Assembly: GCA_012727965.1 (NCBI GenBank)
Contig: JAAYFZ010000403.1
Coordinates: 1-21,781 of the forward strand
Source: Clostridiaceae bacterium
Lineage (GTDB): Bacteria > Bacillota > Clostridia > Saccharofermentanales > UBA5734
Reading direction: 5' to 3'
DNA: 21,781 nucleotides
The notes under the pieces were generated by a model. That model had not been told where the DNA came from and made no database searches. It saw nothing but the letters and a program-made list of their open reading frames with translations. The stretch's first letter is position 1; each line of letters opens with the position of its first letter. Below are positions 1 through 7,169 of this stretch, piece by piece. The position numbers and the translations under genes were made by a program.

Positions 1-148
1 GATAAAGGTCGCCGAAGCCGCTCGAAAGGACTCTGTTTAGTACAAACAGACCGATCAGGGTTACTGATAAAATCGGTACAAGCATCCAATAATCCATCTT
101 GCGGAAGAACGTATCAGATTTAAGCTGTTCGAAGCCAGAATGAGACAT
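1..148 (-). CDS. RodA/FtsW-family SEDS protein, N-terminal fragment (cut by window edge)
   Basis: Only the first 49 codons are inside the window. The ATG (148-146) shares one base with the TGA stop of lgt (TGATG), and an AGGAG lies about 11 bases upstream inside the lgt end, so the two are probably translationally coupled. The visible protein has a short polar start (MSHSGFEQLKSDTFFRKM), then a hydrophobic stretch at about residues 20-41 containing DYWMLVPILSVTLIGL. A DY-x-hydrophobic stretch ending in SVTLIGL is how the first membrane helix of RodA/FtsW/SpoVE proteins usually begins; these are the membrane glycosyltransferases that polymerise peptidoglycan with a class B penicillin-binding protein. 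RodA (elongation) and FtsW/SpoVE (division, sporulation) cannot be told apart from this fragment. The family assignment is an inference from one helix plus position in an operon that already contains an envelope gene. Confidence 0.6.
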   Translation of the reverse strand, partial: MSHSGFEQLKSDTFFRKMDYWMLVPILSVTLIGLFVLNRVLSSGFGDLY

Positions 149-1185
149 CAGTTATTTTTCTCCTGATTTTGATAATCTTCTATTTCAATGAAATCATTTG
201 CATCAGAAACAGTTTCCATTTCATCTGAAGTATCTGTCTGCTCAGCAGTTTCAGCTGAAGTTGTTTCTTCAGAAGCTTTGGCATCAGGTAGCTCTTCAGA
301 CACGCTGTTAACCTGCTCATCACTATCAATAAACTCACTATTGAGAGCAAGCTTCTCATACCTGCGGCCAGCTGCCGGGATGTAAATAATAGCAGAAATC
401 ACCATCAAAGCAGACAATACCATTGATATTCTCAAATCAGTGCCAGGGATGAACAGTGCATCAGTTCTAATAGCTTCAACAAAAAATCTCAGCAGACCAT
501 ACATACCAAAATATGAAAATGCCAGCACAAAAGGTGCTCTTCTCTTGCGGCGCAGAATCAGCAGAATGGCAAATATTACCATGTTGCCGATAAATTCATA
601 GAGAAAGGTCGGATGGACTGGCATTGTCGGATCATAACCAGCCCCGAGACTTGTCAGGTATCTGGCAGTCTCATTACTGTACATGCCCCATGGCATGGTT
701 GTATTCGTGCCAAAAGCTTCCTGGTTGAAAAAATTCCCCCAGCGGCCAATAGCCTGACCAAGTGGCAGATATACGACCAGATGGTCGATAAGCTTGGATA
801 TTTTCAATTTCTTAAATTTTGCCACCAGCATAATCGTAATGATGCCACCGATAACGCCGCCATAAAAAGCTAGACCGCCATTTCTTGTATTAAATATCCG
901 GCTAAGATCAGCTGCATAGTATTCCCATTCAAATATAACGTAGAATACTCTGGCAAAAACAATAATCATCGGAATCAAAAAGATAAATATATCAAGTATA
1001 TCGTCAGATACCAGACCAAATTTATTGGCTGACTTGGCTGATAGCAAAAGACAGAGAATGATCGCAGTCGCGATCAAGAGACCATACCAATAAATTGACT
1101 GGCCAAAAACAGAAAAAGCTTCTCTGTTTACAGGCAGATCATTGATACCCAGTCCTGGAAAATCTACCAAAAAATCACTTCGCAT
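148..1185 (-). CDS. lgt: Prolipoprotein diacylglyceryl transferase
   Basis: Lgt moves diacylglycerol from phosphatidylglycerol to the lipobox cysteine of prolipoproteins in the cytoplasmic membrane, the first step of lipoprotein maturation. The 345-residue product shows about seven hydrophobic segments and the family signature at about 147-158 (GRWGNFFNQEAF), with Arg148, Asn151, Asn154 and Glu156 in place, plus HPTFLYE (191-197) and the late GLLRFFVE segment (230-237). The residue that appears to align with the E. coli His103 site is Tyr108 (GGLAFYGG), a substitution I believe is common in Clostridia. The protein is longer than usual because of a polar C-terminal tail (about 283-345) with roughly 21 Asp/Glu and only two Lys. 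The ATG start has a strong GGGAGGAG six bases upstream. It follows the M16 peptidase gene after a 78-bp gap and overlaps the RodA/FtsW-family start by one base. Confidence 0.95.
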   Translation of the reverse strand: MRSDFLVDFPGLGINDLPVNREAFSVFGQSIYWYGLLIATAIILCLLLSAKSANKFGLVSDDILDIFIFLIPMIIVFARVFYVIFEWEYYAADLSRIFNTRNGGLAFYGGVIGGIITIMLVAKFKKLKISKLIDHLVVYLPLGQAIGRWGNFFNQEAFGTNTTMPWGMYSNETARYLTSLGAGYDPTMPVHPTFLYEFIGNMVIFAILLILRRKRRAPFVLAFSYFGMYGLLRFFVEAIRTDALFIPGTDLRISMVLSALMVISAIIYIPAAGRRYEKLALNSEFIDSDEQVNSVSEELPDAKASEETTSAETAEQTDTSDEMETVSDANDFIEIEDYQNQEKNN

Positions 1186-1263
1186 TTATGTCTCCTCCCA
1201 TACTACTAAATCGATCTAGTCTTAGCTGAAACTACTTCATCGGTAACAGCCAAGTTGTTTGAA

Positions 1264-2586
1264 CTATTGCTCTCTTACGATCGAAACACTGTAATTCTCG
1301 CGGTTACGGAGAAATGACAGCATATAGTCAGCTGCCGCAGCATCCATTTTATCATATAGCAGCGGATAATCGAACAGGTCAACCTTATGCAGATTGCATT
1401 GAGCCTGAACCATACCGCTGTGTTCAACCGCGTCAAGTGAGCGCACGAAGTCGCCGGCAGCAGCTCTTTTTTGAATTTCGAACATTTTATTATCTATTCC
1501 GTCTGTGACTGCCTGCATCAGAAGCTCAATCAATCTGTCAGACGCTTTCTCAGGTTCAGGTGATTCACCACCAATCGCCAAAAAAGCGAAGCTGCTTTCG
1601 CAGGCATAGTGGTAACCGAATGACTCATTGATCAAGCCTTCACTATAAAGTGTTTCATATACAGGCGATACTGGCGAAAGCAGAGTATCAAACATAAGTC
1701 TGGCCGCCCGCTGTCTGCCCACAAGATCGAGTCCTGACTTTGTCTTATGCGGCAGAATCTCAGGGTCTTTGATGCCACATAAAAAAGAAGGTGCGGATAT
1801 ATCCATCTTGAGCTGAGATTCTGTTCGGATAACATTTTCCGGTTCATCCGGGAAGATCGCAATGATCTCTGGACCAGGCCGCTCAGGCAGGAATTCCAGC
1901 AGATCAGCTAATATTTTCTCCTCATCGAAATCACCTGCAACGGTCAGTGACAGACTTCCCGGCCTATAATAAGCGCTATGAATAGACTTAAGATGGTCTG
2001 AATTGATGTCAACAACTGAATCGAGTGTACCACCTATATCCTGTTTGACCGGATGTCCCTCATAGAGATTCTCTAGTAGCTGCATATAACAGCGATTATC
2101 AGGATCATCCAGGTATTGACTAAGCTCAGCCAGAATGACCGGTCTCTCAGCCTCTACCCTGTCCTGCTCCAGATAAGGATCAAGAACTGCACCCAGATAG
2201 AGCTTCAGGGCATCCTCAAAATTATGCACAGCTGAAAAAAAGTACATCGTATGAGTATGCGATGTGTAAGCATTTGCCGACGCGCCAAGAGCAGATAATT
2301 TGCCGAGCAGTCCGCCCTCATCATCTCGACTGAACACACAATGCTCAAGAAAGTGAGCGGAGCCCGCTGGTACGTCTATACGTCTGCCATTGGCGGTAAA
2401 AGACTGATGGATCGACCCATAAGGCACGGTCATGGCAGCAAACCGTTTGGAAAAACCAGGTCTGGGCAAGACTTTTACCATCATACCTGACTTGTGACGC
2501 CATGTTCTTAATGTCTGACCTGTCAAATGGTCTCTGGTCTCCTGCATATGGAAGCCATATTGAGCTGATTGTTCAATAATACTCAT
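1264..2586 (-). CDS. M16 family zinc peptidase, YmfH-like (catalytic partner)
   Basis: This 440-residue protein has the inverted zinc motif HxxEH of the M16 (pitrilysin/processing peptidase) family at residues 78-82 (HFLEH). The downstream zinc ligand is probably Glu154, in a segment (ILAELSQYLDDPDNR) that lines up with the matching stretch of B. subtilis YmfH as I remember it. In small bacterial M16 enzymes a catalytic subunit with HxxEH usually pairs with a subunit lacking it, and the two halves close around an unstructured peptide. Here the non-catalytic half is the C-terminal part of the upstream ribF fusion gene. The stop of the fusion and the ATG of this gene overlap as ATGA (2583-2586), which favours equal synthesis. 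There is no signal peptide, so it probably acts in the cytoplasm. The substrate is unknown. Confidence 0.85.
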   Translation of the reverse strand: MSIIEQSAQYGFHMQETRDHLTGQTLRTWRHKSGMMVKVLPRPGFSKRFAAMTVPYGSIHQSFTANGRRIDVPAGSAHFLEHCVFSRDDEGGLLGKLSALGASANAYTSHTHTMYFFSAVHNFEDALKLYLGAVLDPYLEQDRVEAERPVILAELSQYLDDPDNRCYMQLLENLYEGHPVKQDIGGTLDSVVDINSDHLKSIHSAYYRPGSLSLTVAGDFDEEKILADLLEFLPERPGPEIIAIFPDEPENVIRTESQLKMDISAPSFLCGIKDPEILPHKTKSGLDLVGRQRAARLMFDTLLSPVSPVYETLYSEGLINESFGYHYACESSFAFLAIGGESPEPEKASDRLIELLMQAVTDGIDNKMFEIQKRAAAGDFVRSLDAVEHSGMVQAQCNLHKVDLFDYPLLYDKMDAAAADYMLSFLRNRENYSVSIVREQ

Positions 2587-4820
2587 TGCTCATCGTCCTC
2601 CTTCATTCTGTCTGGCAATAGACGATAGCTAACAGCCAGTTTAAGCATTCCGGCCATTTCCATTATGTCTTGTCTGCTCACTGCATCAAGGAGGCTTAAG
2701 GCATCGGATCTTGACATATTCCTACCGAGAACAACTGCGCTTACAACTGCTGAAACCATATGACCGAGATCATCATGACTGGCCTCAATCGAGGCTGACA
2801 GCATCCTGCGCGAAGTGTCCATCAATCTATCATCAAAATTACCTGCCGCTAAGTCTGCTACTTGCTTTTTCATCGCCTCTATGGCGTCCTCAGTTTTTGT
2901 TGGTTCGATACCGGCAATAATAAATATTGCAGCCAGATATCTGGATGCTGAAGAATAGACAGAGTAGGCCAGACCCATTTTCTCCCTAACTACATCAAAC
3001 AACAATGAATGAACATCGCCGCCAAGCATGCTGTTAAGCATTGAGGATACGATGCTTCGATGACTGAAATAGGGCGGCAAACCAGTCAGAATCAGATTGA
3101 CCCTTGCCTGTTCAAGCTTACGGTGTTCATCGAGCGAAATCTCATTCTCCGGTACAACCAGGGCAGAAGGCTTCATACTGCCAAATTTCGCCTGATTTCG
3201 AGCGGATGGAAATCTGTTCAGGTTTTCATAAATATCTTCAAGTAAATAACTATCGATTCTGCCGCCGATGCAGACCATGACAGGCAGCTCATTCAATAAT
3301 TTGCTGTATGCATTCTTCAAATCAGAGAGTGAAAGTGCATTTAACTCCTCAATACTGCCTCCAGATCTGATGCCATGTGGCTGATCGCCACATAGCAGGT
3401 CAATGCTGCGGTCATAGGCATACCTGGCTCTGTCATTCTCACGGGCTTTGAGCTCAGTAATCATATTCTGTCGTTCGGATTCAAAGATAGCTTCAATAAA
3501 ATTGCCTTCTTCATCGAGTTGCGGATCGAATAGAATGTCAAACAAGAGCCTGGCAGCCTCAGCAAAAGGCTGACTGCTATCGGTCCAGTTGACGAGTCCA
3601 TCAACTGTGAGAAAAAGATTCTGAATATCACCATAATTATGAATATTGCTATCGATCGAGCTTCCATATAGTCTGTCGAGCTCAGTTGATAACTCTACTC
3701 TGCCGGGAAATCTGCGGCAGCCCGAAGTCAGAACCTGCAGCAGAAGTTCAAATAGAGACGCGTTTTTCTTATCAAGACGCTGCTGAAAAACCAATTGCAG
3801 ACTGCCTTGCGCAAATCTATCGGATTGCAGCAGCCAAACAGGTATATCCTTAACATAATTACTGATATAGCTGTCCTCAGAACTCTGATGCCACTCATAG
3901 GCCTGTTTGAGGTCATCTTGGATCTTTGTACTTAACTGCAGCAGAGATTCGAATTTGATTTCATCTCTCAGCTTCTCAAGGAAAAATACCTCTATCTCCT
4001 GACCATACAGGTTCATCTTGGTATCGTATATATAAGTTTCAACCATCGGTATGATATCGCCTTCACTTACTGTGGGTCTTAGTCCAAAGCTCGTAATTGA
4101 CCACCAGGTGCGCTGTCCTACTCGGGTTCTCGTTACATATACACCATATGATGGTTTGATCTGGCCCTCAGCAACAGTAAAATTTGCTGTCGGGAAACCA
4201 AGCTCACGACCCAGTCTCCGACCTCTTACGACCTGGCCTCTAAGCGAAAAATGACGACCAAGGCAGCTAGATGTCATCGGCATATCACCTTGTTCAATAA
4301 GCTGTCTGATCCTGGTACTGGAAATTCTCTGCCCATGAAGATCAACATCAGGTACAACTGTTAATTCGACATTATGATCGGCACACCATTTTCTTAGTGT
4401 ATCGATATTGCCCTCGCCTTTGTAACCGAAGCGATAATCGGCACCGACAACCAGCAATCTGGCATCTAGCCGCTTGGCAATGATATCATTTAAGAAATCT
4501 ACTGGTGCCAGACGGCAGAATTCTTCATCAAAATGATAATGATGAACCTCACTGATACCAATCTCTTCAAACAACTGCAGTCTCTCATTCAGCGTATTGA
4601 TATAACCGCCAAAACGCTTGCGTTTATGGGCGACAGTAGCCGGATGCTCATCAAAGGTAAATACAGCCGGTTCGAGCTCTAGACGGCTGCAATTAAGGAT
4701 CAAGGTCCGAATCAGGTCCGAATGTCCCCTATGTACACCGTCGAAAAAACCAAGCGCTACACCGCGCTGCTTCGAAGGTAGTTTTTCATCAGATCGATCG
4801 AAAAGCTTCAAGATCAACAA
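2583..4820 (-). CDS. ribF: Fusion protein: bifunctional riboflavin kinase/FAD synthetase (RibF) plus YmfF-like inactive M16 peptidase domain
   Basis: One uninterrupted frame of 745 codons joins two normally separate proteins. Residues about 15-310 are a complete RibF: the adenylyltransferase motif GFFDGVHRGH (24-33), the SSTRIR loop (167-172), the kinase motif GRELGFPTAN (204-213), and Glu261 in VETYIYD at the expected catalytic site. It would turn riboflavin into FMN and then FAD. Residues about 318-745 resemble YmfF, an M16 protein: LDRLYGSSI (381-389) fits its N-terminal lobe, there is no HxxEH, and VREKMGLAYSVYS (611-623) is the conserved R/Y segment of the C-terminal lobe. I found no in-frame ATG, GTG or TTG near the junction (residues 310-335) that would allow separate translation. 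There is no ATG start: tandem TTG codons lie at 4820 and 4817 (another at 4811), with AAAGGG three and six bases upstream, so 4817 may be the true start. The start overlaps truB by about 30 bp. Confidence 0.9.
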   Translation of the reverse strand: MLILKLFDRSDEKLPSKQRGVALGFFDGVHRGHSDLIRTLILNCSRLELEPAVFTFDEHPATVAHKRKRFGGYINTLNERLQLFEEIGISEVHHYHFDEEFCRLAPVDFLNDIIAKRLDARLLVVGADYRFGYKGEGNIDTLRKWCADHNVELTVVPDVDLHGQRISSTRIRQLIEQGDMPMTSSCLGRHFSLRGQVVRGRRLGRELGFPTANFTVAEGQIKPSYGVYVTRTRVGQRTWWSITSFGLRPTVSEGDIIPMVETYIYDTKMNLYGQEIEVFFLEKLRDEIKFESLLQLSTKIQDDLKQAYEWHQSSEDSYISNYVKDIPVWLLQSDRFAQGSLQLVFQQRLDKKNASLFELLLQVLTSGCRRFPGRVELSTELDRLYGSSIDSNIHNYGDIQNLFLTVDGLVNWTDSSQPFAEAARLLFDILFDPQLDEEGNFIEAIFESERQNMITELKARENDRARYAYDRSIDLLCGDQPHGIRSGGSIEELNALSLSDLKNAYSKLLNELPVMVCIGGRIDSYLLEDIYENLNRFPSARNQAKFGSMKPSALVVPENEISLDEHRKLEQARVNLILTGLPPYFSHRSIVSSMLNSMLGGDVHSLLFDVVREKMGLAYSVYSSASRYLAAIFIIAGIEPTKTEDAIEAMKKQVADLAAGNFDDRLMDTSRRMLSASIEASHDDLGHMVSAVVSAVVLGRNMSRSDALSLLDAVSRQDIMEMAGMLKLAVSYRLLPDRMKEDDEQ

Positions 4821-5808
4821 ACACCCTTTCTGTTTTCAGTTGCTTTCTATTATACTCATCTATTGTGATTCTCGCAGCAGCTATAAGCTCATCAGCATAA
4901 TACAAAACCAGGAGCTCGCTTGTATAGTTAACTGCAGACTTGTCTGCAAGGTCAGAGATCATTAAAGTTTTGCCCTGAATCAGGCTTATAGCCTCGGTCT
5001 GCTCCAATTCTAGTCTCGGTACATCGGCAAAAGCCGAAGACATCGGCATGAGGATTTCGCGTTTAGAAATTAGTTCAATAAATTTTGATTGATCATTCAA
5101 CTCTCTCGACCAGGCAAACAATTCTTCAATATCAACTGCCTGATCCAGTAAATATGGTCCGCACTTTTCTCTGGCTAGCTCAGCCGCATAAGCAAAATAG
5201 CCTAGACTGCGTCCGAGTTCATCAGCGATCACCCTGATATAAGTCCCTTTTGAACAGCTGATTCGCAGATCAACGGCAAGGCTAAGCTTCTCAACATCAA
5301 GATCGATATTAATCAGTTGAGCATCATAAATATTGATTTTTCTACTCTTGCGTTCAACAGTTTTGCCCTCCCTGGCATAGCTGTAAAGAGGCTTGCCATC
5401 AAGTTTGACCGCACTGTACATTGGCGGTGTCTGCTGCGAAGAACCAATCATATTTTGTACGGCTTGTCTAAGCATAATAAAATCATTTGCAGCCAGTTCA
5501 TTAAGCTCGGACTGCGTGAAGTTATACTCATCAATAGTACTTCCTTCAGTGTCCATCGTATCAGTAGCCCGACCGAAATTGATTTTTACTAAATATGTCT
5601 TGTCATATCCGTCCATAAACTGGATAGCGGATGTAGCTCTGCCAATACAAACAGGAAGCAGTCCCTCAGCAAAAGGATCAAGTGTGCCGCAATGACCAAT
5701 TTTCCTGATGCCGGTAAGCTTGCGCATACGAGAAACAACCCCAAAAGAAGTTAATCCCCGGGGTTTGTTGATCAGGACAATTCCTTTTGCCGTTTCGCGG
5801 CTGCTCAT
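4789..5808 (-). CDS. truB: tRNA pseudouridine(55) synthase TruB
   Basis: TruB isomerises uridine 55 in the T-loop of tRNAs. The 339-residue protein carries motif I near the N-terminus (INKPRGLTSF, 13-22) and the catalytic motif GHCGTLDPFAEGLLP with Asp44 as the nucleophile. Further family segments are visible: YDKTYLVKINFGRATDTMDTEG, and KGTYIRVIADELG later in the chain. It is about 30 residues longer than B. subtilis TruB, the extra length being in the C-terminal third; I cannot say whether that part forms a PUA-like domain. The ATG (5808-5806) shares one base with the TGA of nrnA (TGATG). Placement between rbfA/nrnA and ribF is typical of Bacillota. Confidence 0.96.
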   Translation of the reverse strand: MSSRETAKGIVLINKPRGLTSFGVVSRMRKLTGIRKIGHCGTLDPFAEGLLPVCIGRATSAIQFMDGYDKTYLVKINFGRATDTMDTEGSTIDEYNFTQSELNELAANDFIMLRQAVQNMIGSSQQTPPMYSAVKLDGKPLYSYAREGKTVERKSRKINIYDAQLINIDLDVEKLSLAVDLRISCSKGTYIRVIADELGRSLGYFAYAAELAREKCGPYLLDQAVDIEELFAWSRELNDQSKFIELISKREILMPMSSAFADVPRLELEQTEAISLIQGKTLMISDLADKSAVNYTSELLVLYYADELIAAARITIDEYNRKQLKTERVFVDLEAFRSI

Positions 5809-6815
5809 CAGAGATACCTGCCGGCAGCATCTCTCAGCATCTCAGCAGTCTGCTGCAGATCTGCATTCTTCAGTGTCATGCCAGCCGCCTTAGGATGTCC
5901 GCCGCCGCCATAACCGCGCGCGAATTCTGAGGCATTGAACCCATCACTGCTGCGGATATTTACTTTGACAGAGCCATCTGATAATTGTCTGAAGACAAAT
6001 GATACTTCTACACCGGCAACATTTCGCATTTGTGAAACTATGCCCTCGATATCATGCTCAGTTGCATTATACTCATCAAGCAGCTTCTGGTCGACAATAG
6101 CGATTGCCAGCTTGCCATCATAACAGAATTCAACATCAGTAAAAATTCTGCCGGTAAGCCTAAGCCTGACCTGTGAGCTTAAATCAAATAGCTGATAAGT
6201 GATCAATCGCAGATCAGGTTCATATTCCATGAGCCAGGCTGCAGTTCTAAAACTCCTGGAAGTTGTATTGGAGTAGACAAACCTGCCGGTATCCGATACA
6301 AGCGCTGTCATCAGCAGAGAAGCAATGTCTCTGTCCATCAGTTCAATTTGAAGATGCTTCTCCAAATCAGAAATCATATCAGCTATTATTTCAGCTGTTG
6401 CAGCTGCCTGAGCATCAATAAACCTCAAATTTTTTGATTCACCACTGGAAACGTGATGGTCCAGAGCCATCTGACAAACAGCCTCGTCAAAGATAACACG
6501 ACGCCTGCCAGTTCTATCTGAGTCGGCACAGTCAACAGCAAGCGCAATAGTTTGCTCTTTCTGCCATTTTTCAGCTTCACTATCAACAAAAACAAAAGCA
6601 TCCTGCCAATGCGGCATGAAGTTCAACTTAGGTGATATAGGTTCATCAAGCAGAAGCCAGGCATTTACATTGATTTTTTTCAAAACTAGCAGCAAAGCCA
6701 GTGATGAGCCCAAGGCATCGCCATCGGCACCGATGTGCGGATAAAGAATTACACCTTCACCCTTTTCGCCGGCCTCAAGTAAACGGTTCATGACACTGAG
6801 TCGGACATCAATCAT
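5808..6815 (-). CDS. nrnA: DHH/DHHA1 phosphoesterase, NrnA-like (nano-RNase and pAp phosphatase)
   Basis: DHH-family enzymes of this type degrade very short RNAs to nucleotides and, in B. subtilis, dephosphorylate 3'-phosphoadenosine 5'-phosphate. The N-terminal DHH domain shows the metal-binding motif PHIGADGDALGSS (about 26-38 of the 335-residue form), a second acidic site AVDCADSDRTG, and the DHH triad in ALDHHVS (Asp119, His120, His121). The DHHA1 domain ends with GGGGHPKAAG (about 303-312). I chose the ATG at 6815 because a GGAGG lies upstream of it, 11 bases away. A longer frame from an ATG at 6842 has no ribosome binding site and contains that GGAGG inside its own codons. With this start the gene overlaps rbfA by 8 bp; the stop overlaps truB by one base. 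Confidence 0.9.
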   Translation of the reverse strand: MIDVRLSVMNRLLEAGEKGEGVILYPHIGADGDALGSSLALLLVLKKINVNAWLLLDEPISPKLNFMPHWQDAFVFVDSEAEKWQKEQTIALAVDCADSDRTGRRRVIFDEAVCQMALDHHVSSGESKNLRFIDAQAAATAEIIADMISDLEKHLQIELMDRDIASLLMTALVSDTGRFVYSNTTSRSFRTAAWLMEYEPDLRLITYQLFDLSSQVRLRLTGRIFTDVEFCYDGKLAIAIVDQKLLDEYNATEHDIEGIVSQMRNVAGVEVSFVFRQLSDGSVKVNIRSSDGFNASEFARGYGGGGHPKAAGMTLKNADLQQTAEMLRDAAGRYL

Positions 6816-7164
6816 GTTTGTCAGATCCTCCAATAGTGTCATCTATCAACTTGGTCATGCGAATACCGCGCTCGATCGAATCATCGATGATAAAATGCAG
6901 TTCAGGAGCCACTCTAAGTCTTATTCTGGCCACGATCTCACGACGGATAAAACCTGAGGCGCTCCTAAGAGCAGCCTCACAGTTCTTCTTATCTTCATCT
7001 GTTCCCAGCACACTGATATAAATGTGGGCATGGGATAAATCTCTTGACGCTCTTACCTCCAGGACAGATACCATAGAAGGCATCCTGGGGTCTTTGATTT
7101 CGTTCTGGATCAGATCGGCCACAGCTTTTCTGATCTCATCACCTACTCTATCTGATCTTTGCAT
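6808..7164 (-). CDS. rbfA: 30S ribosome-binding factor A
   Basis: RbfA is a small KH-like protein that binds the 30S subunit during late maturation of the 5' end of 16S rRNA. The 118-residue product has the expected N-terminal segment (RVGDEIRKAVADLI), the DPRM motif at residues 25-28, the family segment SRDLSHAHIYISVLG, and a C-terminal part ending in LRVAPELHFIIDDSIERG, which is the classic RbfA tail. Length is normal. The ATG has AGGAG nine bases upstream and begins 5 bp after the infB stop; its end overlaps nrnA by 8 bp. Confidence 0.96.
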   Translation of the reverse strand: MQRSDRVGDEIRKAVADLIQNEIKDPRMPSMVSVLEVRASRDLSHAHIYISVLGTDEDKKNCEAALRSASGFIRREIVARIRLRVAPELHFIIDDSIERGIRMTKLIDDTIGGSDKHD

Positions 7165-7169
7165 GAGGA

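Noticed and set aside
3850..3900. Possible sequencing error or lost stop joining ribF to the M16 gene
   Set aside because: The frame is open throughout, both domains are complete, and no start codon or ribosome binding site for a separate gene is visible near the joint. Kept as a fusion, though read-level confirmation is desirable.
6816..6842. Longer nrnA start at the ATG ending at 6842
   Set aside because: There is no ribosome binding site before it, and the GGAGG that serves the later ATG falls inside the extra codons.
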